Source: Lepidurus packardi (taxonomy: Eukaryota; Arthropoda; Branchiopoda; Notostraca; Triopsidae). From it: DNA of 64,000 nucleotides. The position numbers and the translations under genes were made by a program. The notes under the pieces were generated by a model, which was not told the origin of the DNA, did not search any database, and saw only the letters and a program-made list of their open reading frames with translations. The stretch lies in the NCBI GenBank assembly GCA_023053545.1, contig JAKZAN010000069.1, positions 1-64,000 on the forward strand, read 5' to 3'. Positions 1 to 12,278 of this stretch are shown one piece after another (positions within the stretch are counted from its first letter, which is position 1; each line of letters begins with the position of its first letter).

Positions 1-3000
1 ACTTAATTCATGAATTACTGACTTATTTCATGAATAACTGACTTAATTAATGAATTCCTGACTTAATAATGAATTACTGACTTAATTCATGAATTACTGA
101 CTTAATTCATGAATTACAGACTTAATTCATGAATTACTGACTTAATTAATGAATTGCTGACTTAATTCATGAATTACTGACTTAATTCATGAATTACTGG
201 CTTAATTCATGACTTGCTGACTTACTTCATGAAATACTGACTTAATTCATGAAATACTGACTTATTTCATGAATAACTGACTTATTTAATCAATTCCTGA
301 CTTAAATAATGAATTACTGAAATAGTTCATGAATTAATGAATTGAATCATAAATTACTGACTTATTTAAATAACTACGGACTTAGTTAATAAATTACTGA
401 CTTAATTCATAAATTACAGACTTTATTCATGAATTAACTGACTTAATTCATGAACTACTGACTTAATTCATGAACTACTGAGTTAATTCATGAATTACTG
501 ACCTAATTCATGAATTACTGACTTAATTCATGAATTACTGACTTAATTCATAATTACTGACCTAATTCATGAATTACTGACTTAATTCATTAATTAATGA
601 CTTAATTCATGAATTACTGACTTAATTCATGAATTACTGACTTAATTCATGAATTACTGACCTATTTAACGAATTTGTGACTTAATTCATGAATTAATGA
701 CTTAATTCATGAAATACTGACTTACTTCATGAAATACTGACTTAATTCACGAAATAATGACTTAATTCATGAACTACTTACTTAATTCACGAATTACTCA
801 CTTAATTCATGCATTTCTGACTTAATTCTTGAACTATTGACTTAATTCATGAATTACTGACTTATTTCATGAATAACTGACTTAAGTAATGAATTCCTGA
901 CTTAAATAATGAATTACTGACTTAATTCATGAATTACTGACTTAATTCATGAATTACTGACTTAATTCTTGAATTACAGACTTAATTCATGAATTACTGA
1001 CTTAATTAATGAATTGCTGACTTAATTAATGAATTACTGACTTAATTCATGAATTACTGACTTAATTCATGACTTGCTGACTTACTTCATGAAATACTGA
1101 CTTAATTCATGAAATACTGACTTAATTCATGAACTACTTACTTAATTCATGAATTACTCACTTAATTCATGCATTTCTGACTTAATTCTTGAACTATTGA
1201 CTTAATTCATGAATTACTGACTTATTTCATGAATAACTGACTTAATTAATCAATTCCTGACTTAAATAATGAATTACTGAAATAGTTCATGAATTAATGA
1301 ATTGAATCATAAATTACTGACTTATTTAAATAACTACGGACTTAGTTCATAAATTACTGACTTAATTAATAAATTACAGACTTTATTCATGAATTAACTG
1401 ACTTAATTCATGAATTACTGACTTAATTCATGAATTTCTGACTTAATTCATAATTACTGACCTAATTCATGAATTACTGACTTAATTCATGAATTACTGA
1501 CTTAATTAACTAATTACTGACTTAGTTAATGAATTACTGACTTAATTCATGAAATACTGACTTAATTCACGAAATACTGACTTAATTCATGAACTACTGA
1601 CTTAATTCATGAATTACTGACTTTATTCATGAATTACTGACTTAATTAATGAATAACTGACTTAATTTATAATTACTGACTTAATTCATGAATTACTGAC
1701 TTAATTAACTAATTACTGACTTAGTTAATGAATTACTGACTTAATTCATGAAATACTGACTTAATTCATGAACTACTGACTTAATTCATGAACTACTGAG
1801 TTAATTCATGAATTACTGACTTAATTCATAATTACTGAAATAATTCATGAATTACTGACTTAATTCATGAATTACTGACTTAATTCATTAATTAATGACT
1901 TAATTCATTAATTAATGACTTAATTCATGAATTACTGACTTAATTCATGAATTACTGACCTATTTAACGAATTTGTGACTTAATTCATGAATTAATGACT
2001 TAATTAATGAAATACTGACTTACTTCATGAAATACTGACTTAATTCACGAAATAATGACTTAATTCATGAACTACTTACTTAATTCACGAATTACTCACT
2101 TAATTCATGCATTTCTGACTTAATTCTTGAACTATTGACTTAATTCATGAATTACTGACTTATTTCATGAATAACTGACTTAATTAATGAATTCCTGACT
2201 TAAATAATGAATTACTGACTTATTTCATGAATAACTGACTTAAGTAATGAATTCCTGACTTAAATAATGAATTACTGACTTAATTCATGAATTACTGACT
2301 TAATTCATGAATTACTGACTTAATTCATGAATTACTGACTTAATTAATGAATTGCTGACTTAATTCATGAATTACTGACTTAATTCATGAATTACTGACC
2401 TAATTCATGACTTGCTGACTTACTTCATGAAATACTGACTTAATTCATGAAATACTGACTTAATTCATGAACTACTTACTTAATTCATGAATTACTCACT
2501 TAATTCATGCATTTCTGACTTAATTCTTGAACTATTGACTTAATTCATGAATTACTGACTTATTTCATGAATAACTGACTTAATTATACAATTCCTGACT
2601 TAAATAATGAATTACTGAAATAGTTCATGAATTAATGAATTGAATCATAAATTACTGACTTATTTAAATAACTACGGACTTAGTTCATAAATTACTGACT
2701 TAATTAATAAATTACAGACTTTATTCATGAATTAACTGACTTAATTCATGAAGTGCTGACTTAATTCATGAATTACTGACTTAATTCATGAATTTCTGAC
2801 TTAATTCATAATTACTGACCTAATTCATGAATTACTGACTTAATTCATGAATTACTGACTTAATTAACTAATTACTGACTTAGTTAATGAATTACTGACT
2901 TAATTCATGAAATACTGACTTAATTCACGAAATACTGACTTAATTCATGAACTACTGACTTAATTCATGAATTACTGACTTTATTCATGAATTACTGACT

Positions 3001-4080
3001 TAATTAATGAATTACTGACTTAATTTATAATTACTGACTTAATTCATGAATTACTGACTTAATTCATGAATTACTGACTTAATTCATGAATTACTGACTT
3101 AATTCATGAAATACTGACTAAATTCACAAAATACTGACTTAATTCATGAACTACTGACTTAATTCATGAAATACTGACTTAATTCATGAAATACTGACTT
3201 AATTCATGAACTACTTACTTAATTCACGAATTACTCACTAAATTCATGAATTACTCACTTAATTCATGAATTACTCACTTAATTCATGCAATTCTGACTT
3301 AATTCTTGAACTATTGACTTAATTCATGAATTACTGACTTATTTCATCAATAACTGACTTAATTAATGAATTCCTGACTTAAATAATGAATTACTGAAAT
3401 AGTTCATGAATTAATTAATTGAATCATAAATTACTGACTTATTTAAATAACTACGGACTTAGTTCATAAATTACTGACTTAATTAATAAATTACAGACTT
3501 TATTCATGAATTAACTGACTTAATTCATGAACTACTGACTTAATTCATGAACTACTGAGTTAATTCATGAATTACTGACATAATTCATAATTACTGACCT
3601 AATTCATGAATTACTGACTTAATTCATGAATTACTGACTTAATTCATTAATTAATGACTTAATTCATGAATTACTGACTTAATTCATGAATTACTGACCT
3701 ATTTAACGAATTTGTGACTTAATTCATGAATTAATGACTTAATTCATGAAATACTGAATTATATCATGAAATACTGACTTAATTCACGAAATAATGACTT
3801 AATTCATGAACTACTTACTTAATTCACGAATTACTCACTTAATTCATGAATTACTCACTTAATTCATGCATTTCTGACTTAATTCTTGAACTATTGACTT
3901 AATTCATGAATTACTGACTTATTTCATGAATTACTGACTTAATTCATGAATTACTGACTAAATTCATGAATTACAGACTTAATTCATGAATTACTGACTT
4001 ATTTCATGAATAACTGACTTAATTAATGAATTCCTGACTTAATAATGAATTACTGACTTAATTCATGAATTACTGACTTA

Positions 4081-6840
4081 ATTCATGAATTACAGACTTA
4101 ATTCATGAATTACTGACTTAATTCATGAATTACTGGCTTAATTCATGACTTGCTGACTTACTTCATGAAATACTGACTTAATTCATGAAATACTGACTTA
4201 TTTCATGAATAACTGACTTATTTAATCAATTCCTGACTTAAATAATGAATTACTGAAATAGTTCATGAATTAATGAATTGAATCATAAATTACTGACTTA
4301 TTTAAATAACTACGGACTTAGTTAATAAATTACTGACTTAATTCATAAATTACAGACTTTATTCATGAATTAACTGACTTAATTCATGAACTACTGACTT
4401 AATTCATGAACTACTGAGTTAATTCATGAATTACTGACCTAATTCATGAATTACTGACTTAATTCATGAATTACTGACTTAATTCATAATTACTGACCTA
4501 ATTCATGAATTACTGACTTAATTCATTAATTAATGACTTAATTCATGAATTACTGACTTAATTCATGAATTACTGACTTAATTCATGAATTACTGACCTA
4601 TTTAACGAATTTGTGACTTAATTCATGAATTAATGACTTAATTCATGAAATACTGACTTACTTCATGAAATACTGACTTAATTCACGAAATAATGACTTA
4701 ATTCATGAACTACTTACTTAATTCACGAATTACTCACTTAATTCATGCATTTCTGACTTATTTCATGAATAACTGACTTAAGTAATGAATTCCTGACTTA
4801 AATAATGAATTACTGACTTAATTCATGAATTACTGACTTAATTCATGAATTACAGACTTAATTCATGAATTACTGACTTAATTAATGAATTGCTGACTTA
4901 ATTCATGAATTACTGACTTAATTCATGAATTACTGACTTAATTCATGACTTGCTGACTTACTTCATGAAATACTGACTTAATTCATGAAATACTGACTTA
5001 ATTCATGAACTACTTACTTAATTCATGAATTACTCACTTAATTCATGCATTTCTGACTTAATTCTTGAACTATTGACTTAATTCATGAATTACTGACTTA
5101 TTTCATGAATAACTGACTTAATTAATCAATTCCTGACTTAAATAATGAATTACTGAAATAGTTCATGAATTAATGAATTGAATCATAAATTACTGACTTA
5201 TTTAAATAACTACGGACTTAGTTCATAAATTACTGACTTAATTAATAAATTACAGACTTTATTCATGAATTAACTGACTTAATTCATGAATTACTGACTT
5301 AATTCATGAATTTCTGACTTAATTCATAATTACTGACCTAATTCATGAATTACTGACTTAATTCATGAATTACTGACTTAATTAACTAATTACTGACTTA
5401 GTTAATGAATTACTGACTTAATTCATGAAATACTGACTTAATTCATGAATTACAGACTTAATTCATGAATTACTGACTTAATTAATGAATTGCTGACTTA
5501 ATTCATGAATTACTGACTTAATTCATGAATTACTGGCTTAATTCATGACTTGCTGACTTACTTCATGAAATACTGACTTAATTCATGAAATACTGACTTA
5601 TTTCATGAATAACTGACTTATTTAATCAATTCCTGACTTAAATAATGAATTACTGAAATAGTTCATGAATTAATGAATTGAATCATAAATTACTGACTTA
5701 TTTAAATAACTACGGACTTAGTTAATAAATTACTGACTTAATTCATAAATTACAGACTTTATTCATGAATTAACTGACTTAATTCATGAACTACTGACTT
5801 AATTCATGAACTACTGAGTTAATTCATGAATTACTGACCTAATTCATGAATTACTGACTTAATTCATGAATTACTGACTTAATTCATAATTACTGACCTA
5901 ATTCATGAATTACTGACTTAATTCATTAATTAATGACTTAATTCATGAATTACTGACTTAATTCATGAATTACTGACTTAATTCATGAATTACTGACCTA
6001 TTTAACGAATTTGTGACTTAATTCATGAATTAATGACTTAATTCATGAAATACTGACTTACTTCATGAAATACTGACTTAATTCACGAAATAATGACTTA
6101 ATTCATGAACTACTTACTTAATTCACGAATTACTCACTTAATTCATGCATTTCTGACTTATTTCATGAATAACTGACTTAAGTAATGAATTCCTGACTTA
6201 AATAATGAATTACTGACTTAATTCATGAATTACTGACTTAATTCATGAATTACAGACTTAATTCATGAATTACTGACTTAATTAATGAATTGCTGACTTA
6301 ATTCATGAATTACTGACTTAATTCATGAATTACTGACTTAATTCATGACTTGCTGACTTACTTCATGAAATACTGACTTAATTCATGAAATACTGACTTA
6401 ATTCATGAACTACTTACTTAATTCATGAATTACTCACTTAATTCATGCATTTCTGACTTAATTCTTGAACTATTGACTTAATTCATGAATTACTGACTTA
6501 TTTCATGAATAACTGACTTAATTAATCAATTCCTGACTTAAATAATGAATTACTGAAATAGTTCATGAATTAATGAATTGAATCATAAATTACTGACTTA
6601 TTTAAATAACTACGGACTTAGTTCATAAATTACTGACTTAATTAATAAATTACAGACTTTATTCATGAATTAACTGACTTAATTCATGAATTACTGACTT
6701 AATTCATGAATTTCTGACTTAATTCATAATTACTGACCTAATTCATGAATTACTGACTTAATTCATGAATTACTGACTTAATTAACTAATTACTGACTTA
6801 GTTAATGAATTACTGACTTAATTCATGAAATACTGACTTA
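4081..6840 (+). repeat. Tandem duplication of a ~1.4-kb SatA higher-order block
   Basis: The ordered variant monomers of about 4081-5440 are repeated at about 5441-6840. The offset is 1400 bp (70 monomers) over most of the length, and about 40 bp (two monomers) are extra near the start of the second copy. Sampled positions (4201/5601, 4741/6141, 5341/6741) match exactly, so the duplication looks recent. Unequal exchange within the array is the likely cause. Confidence 0.8.
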
Positions 6841-7461
6841 ATTCACGAAATACTGACTTAATTCATGAACTACTGACTTAATTCATGAATTACTGACTTT
6901 ATTCATGAATTACTGACTTAATTAATGAATAACTGACTTAATTTATAATTACTGACTTAATTCATGAATTACTGACCTAATTCATAAAATACTGACTTAA
7001 TTCATGAAATACTGACTTAATTCATAAAATACTGACTTAATTCATGAACTACTTACTTAATTCACGAATTACTCACTAAATTCATGAATTACTCACTTAA
7101 TTCATGAATTACTCACTTAATTCATGAATTACTGACTAAATTCATGAATTACAGACTTAATTCATGAATTACTGACTTATTTCATGAATAACTGACTTAA
7201 TTAATGAATTCCTGACTTAATAATGAATTACTGACTTAATTCATGAATTACTGACTTAATTCATGAATTACAGACTTAATTCATGAATTACTGACTTAAT
7301 TAATGAATTGCTGACTTAATTCATGAATTACTGACTTAATTCATGAATTACTGACTTAATTCATGACTTGCTGACTTACTTCATGAAATACTGACTTAAT
7401 TCATGAAATACTGACTTATTTCATGAATAACTGACTTATTTAATCAATTCCTGACTTAAAT

Positions 7462-7473
7462 AATGAATTACTG
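7462..7473 (+). repeat. Target-site duplication of NLR-1, left copy
   Basis: AATGAATTACTG, part of a SatA monomer, immediately before the GC-rich 5' end of NLR-1. It is repeated at the 3' end of the element. Joining the flanks recreates a SatA order seen elsewhere in the array (monomers ending AATAATGAATTACTG followed by AAATAGTTC). Confidence 0.9.
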
Positions 7474-7875
7474 GGGCGGCGCTGCGATCGCTCTACCAAC
7501 ACAGACGTAATCTTATCCGCTCTAGTTCAGCTAATATTTTTCCTGTTTTCTTTGTGTTCTCGAGTTCAACTTATTCATCAGTTGTATAGTGTTTTTGCTT
7601 ACGTTCATTTTCATGTTCCATTTGTTATATTTCTATTAAAAACCAAGTGGATATCTATGTGAGAAAGTTGCGAGTGCCAAGACTGAGTCACTCCCCTCAA
7701 AGGGAGGTGCCTTGGTCACAAACAATAAAAACTTACCCAGACCAAACCAATCTAACGTACGTTAATACCCAAACAGAATATTCTTTAAGTTAATGTTTTC
7801 TGTGTTCATTATCCTGGTGTTAAGAGTGTTAATAAGTAACTAAGTTTGGAAAGAAGTATTTGAAAGTTAATCGTC
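7474..7875 (+). promoter_or_regulatory. 5' UTR of NLR-1, expected to hold the internal promoter
   Basis: A 402-bp non-satellite leader between the left target duplication and the ORF1 start. It begins GC-rich and contains the palindrome GCGATCGC near its 5' end and a small inverted repeat CTCCC/GGGAG near 7691-7706. Non-LTR elements of this type usually carry a TATA-less internal promoter near the first transcribed base. I see no TATA box and infer the promoter from position only. Confidence 0.5.
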
Positions 7876-9171
7876 ATGGCATGTGCGTCCGCTGCTCCGC
7901 CCTCTACAGACACAACCTCACAACAAATAACGGACATTATTGTGGACGACGTGGAATCCAACAATAAGCGAACCTGTATCTCCTGTGGGCTCGAATTCGT
8001 GAAGGATCACCACGCGGCTAAAACCTGCTTAAGCTGCCGTAGTCTCAAATCCAAACGGGCCAGAGTCGCATCGCCTGAAGAAGTACTCTCTACTCGCTAC
8101 CGCTCCAATTCGTTGGACACTCCTTCAACAACAGAGTTCGAGCTTATGACCAACACCTTACGAGCATTGAAAGATAACCAAGATTTCCTTATCCACCAAG
8201 TGTCGGAATTAACTAAGCTTGTCCAAACCCTTGTAACCAAAGACCACATTGAAAAAGCCCAAAATGATGATTTAACGCCAATAGAAATCCCCTTTACCCA
8301 AGTAGTTAGGCGCAAGGCTAAGCTGAAGAAAACCCAAGAACCCCATTTGGCCGACACAAACTCCTCTCACCTGCTACCAAATTCGTTTGTACCGCAATAC
8401 GGGAATCTTTCCAACTTTACCAACGAAGTCACGCTAGTTATTCAACAGCAAGACCCCGAAAAACGTAAAAAAGAAGTACCCAGGAAAGAGCTCCTAACAA
8501 TCGTAGAAGACGATATAAAAAAAACGGACCGTACAGCTCCTATTCCCATTCTGGTTCGTAAGCTAAAACACGGGGATCTATCCCTGACATATAAAAACAG
8601 AACGGAAAAAGAATCAGGGACTGTACTCTTTAAAGAGAAAACTTTGCCCCAAATTGGTCCGGTGAAAATAATCCCACACCATCCCAAACTAGGAGTGCTA
8701 ATTCACCAATTGCCGAAAGATCAATCCCTCGACGTCATTTGCTCCCACCTTTCCGACAAAAACTCGGACTTGGGCATTAATTTTCAAACAACCAACGCAA
8801 AATGGTTAAACCCATCAAGTACCAAAAGCTTTGGCTCGATCCTATATACCTGCTCTACCTCAATCGAGATGACAAGACTTTTGAAAGAAGGAGCTCTCCT
8901 TGCATTCAATAGAGTAGTCCAGGTTGAGGAAACTCGTTCCAACACTGTCTTACAATGCTTTAAATGTCAAAAATATGATCATTTAGCCTACAACTGCCCA
9001 AGCAAAACGTCGAATTGTGCAAAATGTGCAGCCACTACCCACAGTACTAAAGAATGTACGAGTACCACACAGAAGTGTATCAACTGTGGAGGCAAGCACG
9101 CAACTTATAACTACTCCTGCCCTGTTCGCGTCGAAGCCATTAAAAAGTCGCAAGCTAACTCCAAAAAATGA
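7876..9171 (+). CDS. NLR-1 ORF1p, gag-like nucleic-acid-binding protein
   Basis: A 431-residue protein expected to bind element RNA and form the RNP particle. The C-terminal quarter holds three CCHC-type zinc knuckles starting at Cys361 (CFKCQKYDHLAYNC, then CAKCAATTHSTKEC, then CINCGGKHATYNYSC), as in ORF1 proteins of many insect APE-type LINEs. Near the N-terminus there is an additional CxxC-x13-CxxC motif (Cys34, 37, 51, 54). Residues about 85-130 look helical and could be a coiled coil. The region about 265-355 resembles the domain that usually precedes the knuckles in this family. The ATG has a good context (G at -3, G at +4). The stop TGA overlaps the ORF2 ATG. Intact; homologous to the broken ORF1 at 58949-60312. 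Function is inferred from family. Confidence 0.92.
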   Translation: MACASAAPPSTDTTSQQITDIIVDDVESNNKRTCISCGLEFVKDHHAAKTCLSCRSLKSKRARVASPEEVLSTRYRSNSLDTPSTTEFELMTNTLRALKDNQDFLIHQVSELTKLVQTLVTKDHIEKAQNDDLTPIEIPFTQVVRRKAKLKKTQEPHLADTNSSHLLPNSFVPQYGNLSNFTNEVTLVIQQQDPEKRKKEVPRKELLTIVEDDIKKTDRTAPIPILVRKLKHGDLSLTYKNRTEKESGTVLFKEKTLPQIGPVKIIPHHPKLGVLIHQLPKDQSLDVICSHLSDKNSDLGINFQTTNAKWLNPSSTKSFGSILYTCSTSIEMTRLLKEGALLAFNRVVQVEETRSNTVLQCFKCQKYDHLAYNCPSKTSNCAKCAATTHSTKECTSTTQKCINCGGKHATYNYSCPVRVEAIKKSQANSKK

Positions 9172-12100
9172 AGACAACAAAAATAATAATTCAAAATATA
9201 AGAAAAAGTCTCTCCCAACTCCAAGAATTAACTCACGAAGCCCAAAGGAATAACGTCCACACTATCGTAGTTTTAGAACCTCCTCAAAACCTGAATATCA
9301 AACTCCTTTTCGGCTACAATATAACAAGGTCATATGAAGAATACCAAGGAATAGCAGTTTTGTCAACTCAAACCACCTCTTATGAACTTCTTGAAATTTG
9401 TCCATTATATGCAGTTTTTAAAATACTCACCCTATCCTCATCACCCATCATCGTTGTTGCGATTTACAGGCGACATGACCAGAATATCGAGCTTTTACTT
9501 AATAACACCTGGAACAAATTTCGACAAATCACTCAAAACATCATATTCACAGGTGATTTTAACGCCCACCATTGGGCCTGGGAAGCCAAGAAACCAGACC
9601 TAGCGGGCACTCAACTTCATAACTTTATGGCAGACCATAACATGGAACTTATGAACGCCTGGAATATCAACACCTTCGGCAACAGACAAGGTAGCCAATC
9701 AACACTTGACTTAACCTTTGTTCCTTTAAATTTGTTATCCAAAGCCCACATGGAGTTGCTCGATGACGATATTTATTATAATGAATCCGACCACAAAGCT
9801 ACTATTTTAACACTGGAACTCACTGAAAATAAACCCCAGAGCACCTCGTGGTCGTACGCTAGGGCTAACTGGCGCGGGATGCGTATCGATATCGCTTTAG
9901 AACTACTCGATAAACGATCACTCTGGCTGAATATGAAACACCATTACGACGTCGATGCAGCCACGAATTCGCTAACTTCTATCATACAAAAGGCAATGAC
10001 AAAGCACATCCCCAAAAGAATAATTAAAAATAAAAACCCATGGTGGAATACCAATCTTAACGTCCTCCGATTACAGGCTTCCAAAGCTTTAAATAAGTTC
10101 AAACATACAGGTTCACCTCAAGACGAGAAAGTCTGGAAAACGCAGAGAAACCTTTACCGCTCGCAAACAAGAGAATGTAGAGAAGAATACTGGGAAAATA
10201 AACTAAAGTCTCCGAATAACAAAACGCTATGGGCAATGGACAGATGCCTAAAAAAAGAAGAAAAAAATCTACTGGGCCATCTTAAGCAAGAAAACGGACA
10301 AACTTTTCCAGACGAAATTACCAAATTGAACTTTTTAGCAAGAGAGCTGCTCGGAGGCACACCACAAGTCCACAACTCCGTTTTACCAAGACACTCAAGA
10401 CTCAACCCAAGATCCCAAGAAAATATCAACATCACCCGCGAAGAACTCTCTCTGATCGCTAACAACCTCCGCCCCTTAAAAGCAGCTGGACATGACGATA
10501 TTCAACCGATAGTTATTAAAGAAATTTGGAATATTATTGAAAAACCCTTGCTCAACATCTACAACTCTTCTATAAAACTAGGCTATTACCCCAAAACTTG
10601 GAGGAAAGCGAAAGTACTTATACTTCTCAAACCTCATAAAGCAAACTATGATACCCCAAAAAGCTTTCGCCCAATCTCCTTATTACCTGTCTTGGGAAAA
10701 ATTTTGGAAAAGGTGATAACTGAAAAGTTACAAAAATTCATCGAGGGAAATAATCTTCTCTCCGATAAACAATGGGGTTTTAGGAAGAATAGATCTACAA
10801 TTGACGCCTTAGAAACGTTGACAAACATGGTGCTCAAGTCTTTTAATAAAGGGAAAGTCTTCACTGCGCTTCTTTTGGACATAAGCGGAGCCTTCGACAA
10901 CGTTCTACACAATAAACTAATTGAAGAGCTTAAAAAAATTAAAATACCACTACCACTTATAAGGTGGACATCCAGTTTCCTTCAAGATCGCAATGCCTTC
11001 ATATTACAAGGCGCAACTCAAAGTCTACTACATCGAATAGTCAAGGGAGTACCTCAAGGTTCTCCTCTTTCCCCCCTTTTGTTTCTAGTTTATATTAATG
11101 GTTGCTTCAACACGATTAAACGTAAAAAAATCAGCCTTCAAGGTTTCGCTGACGATACAATTTTAACTACATGTAGCAATTCAAGCGATCAAAATGTTCA
11201 ACTCCTAGCACGTAATATCTCCGCACTTGAGAAATGGGGTATACGGCTAAACCTTCGTTTCGCAAAAGAGAAAACTGAATTAATCCATTTTTACCGGAAA
11301 AGGACATTAGAAGATGCTCCTCTTATTTGGGGTCAAACCACAATTCTTCCGAAAACTTCAGTCCGCTATCTGGGACTCCACTTCGACCACCAACTTAGGT
11401 GGACAAATCACATTTCTTACCTGGTCAACCAGTGCAACTTCTCGTTAATAAGAATTAACCAAATCACCAAGTGGTGCAAAGCTGTTACTAGTAACCAACT
11501 TAAAACTCTTTTCCGTGCAACGACAATTGCTAAAATGTTATACGCCTTCCCAGCATGGTGCACCGTCCCGATCTCAAGACTAGAACCACTCCGACAATTG
11601 TTTAGGAAAGGTTTACTCACGATTACAGGAGCACTAAAAACCACTCCTTCAGTAGCCCTCCAGGTTGAAACAGGGATACTTCCTTTGGAATTAATTTTAA
11701 AGAAAAGTCACCTCAACTTTTTTGCAACTAAGAATTGGAACAAATGGCCAACCAACCAAGAACTGTCAAAACGTAAAAGCTATATATCATGCTCCGAAAG
11801 AGCACGTCAAATTATTTTAAAAGTATGGATTAAACCTCCCACCTCCCTGGCGGATGCTAAGAACCAAATCTCAAGTTACCTTTTTAACATTTGGTGCGAA
11901 AACTGGAAAAAAACTCAATGTGTAATAAAAGATCTAGATGCCTCACCAGAAAAAAAACCAATCATTGCCTCAGGGATTCCCCGCCATATTTTATCAACAA
12001 TCATTCAAATCAGAACAACCCATTTCGCCTGCAAAGCTTACCTTAAACGCATTAAAAGGATTGACAGCGACTCTTGTATCTGCCGATCTCAAGCTAAACA

Positions 12101-12278
12101 AGACGTACCACATCTCCTGATTCACTGTAGCAGACTCAATCAAGATCGTGCGAAACTTCTGCGGGGATTATCCATTTTAAAAATTCATTTTAACCCCAAA
12201 ACTATCCTTTCGGATCCAAGAACATTCGGATTATTATTAACCTTTGCGCACCAAATGAAAGAACTAGCAAAACCCTAA
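9168..12278 (+). CDS. NLR-1 ORF2p, apurinic-type endonuclease and reverse transcriptase
   Basis: A 1036-residue replicase for target-primed reverse transcription. The endonuclease domain occupies about residues 5-215: QN at 9-10, Glu37, Tyr100, GDFNAHH at 129-135 and SDH at 207-209, which are the usual catalytic landmarks. The RT domain covers about 460-760: motif A LLLDISGAFDN with Asp571, motif B GVPQGSPLSPLLF, motif C FADD at 660-663, then TELIHF and RYLGLHFD. The C-terminal part has a CxC...H...C motif (Cys970, Cys972, His982, Cys987) typical of R1/I/Jockey-group LINEs. No RNase H signature was noticed. It starts at an ATG overlapping the ORF1 stop (ATGA), so translation is probably by termination-reinitiation, as shown for the insect LINE SART1 with a UAAUG overlap. 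No frameshift or stop. Confidence 0.95.
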   Translation: MKTTKIIIQNIRKSLSQLQELTHEAQRNNVHTIVVLEPPQNLNIKLLFGYNITRSYEEYQGIAVLSTQTTSYELLEICPLYAVFKILTLSSSPIIVVAIYRRHDQNIELLLNNTWNKFRQITQNIIFTGDFNAHHWAWEAKKPDLAGTQLHNFMADHNMELMNAWNINTFGNRQGSQSTLDLTFVPLNLLSKAHMELLDDDIYYNESDHKATILTLELTENKPQSTSWSYARANWRGMRIDIALELLDKRSLWLNMKHHYDVDAATNSLTSIIQKAMTKHIPKRIIKNKNPWWNTNLNVLRLQASKALNKFKHTGSPQDEKVWKTQRNLYRSQTRECREEYWENKLKSPNNKTLWAMDRCLKKEEKNLLGHLKQENGQTFPDEITKLNFLARELLGGTPQVHNSVLPRHSRLNPRSQENINITREELSLIANNLRPLKAAGHDDIQPIVIKEIWNIIEKPLLNIYNSSIKLGYYPKTWRKAKVLILLKPHKANYDTPKSFRPISLLPVLGKILEKVITEKLQKFIEGNNLLSDKQWGFRKNRSTIDALETLTNMVLKSFNKGKVFTALLLDISGAFDNVLHNKLIEELKKIKIPLPLIRWTSSFLQDRNAFILQGATQSLLHRIVKGVPQGSPLSPLLFLVYINGCFNTIKRKKISLQGFADDTILTTCSNSSDQNVQLLARNISALEKWGIRLNLRFAKEKTELIHFYRKRTLEDAPLIWGQTTILPKTSVRYLGLHFDHQLRWTNHISYLVNQCNFSLIRINQITKWCKAVTSNQLKTLFRATTIAKMLYAFPAWCTVPISRLEPLRQLFRKGLLTITGALKTTPSVALQVETGILPLELILKKSHLNFFATKNWNKWPTNQELSKRKSYISCSERARQIILKVWIKPPTSLADAKNQISSYLFNIWCENWKKTQCVIKDLDASPEKKPIIASGIPRHILSTIIQIRTTHFACKAYLKRIKRIDSDSCICRSQAKQDVPHLLIHCSRLNQDRAKLLRGLSILKIHFNPKTILSDPRTFGLLLTFAHQMKELAKP

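Larger units (their letters stand above)
1..7473 (+). repeat. SatA satellite array, forward orientation (20-bp monomer)
   Basis: Continuous head-to-tail array of the 20-bp unit ACTTAATTCATGAATTACTG with point variants (for example AATTAATGAATTGCTG, TTCACGAAATACTG) and occasional 1-5 bp indels. Each consensus unit contains the 14-bp perfect palindrome TAATTCATGAATTA. Diagnostic variant monomers recur as a block (around 320, 1280, 2627, 3393, 4254, 5154, 5653 and 6553), giving a higher-order repeat of very roughly 0.5-1.35 kb. No open reading frame, RNA gene or promoter is apparent. Confidence 0.97.

Noticed and set aside
9150..9171. Programmed -1 frameshift between ORF1 and ORF2 of NLR-1
   Set aside because: The heptamer at the six-A run (CAAAAAA in ORF1 phase) is not a canonical X-XXY-YYZ site, and ORF2 has its own ATG in a stop/start overlap. 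Kept as an alternative only.
8097..11644. Minus-strand ORFs across NLR-1
   Set aside because: Shadows of the plus-strand ORF1 and ORF2; no recognisable domain.
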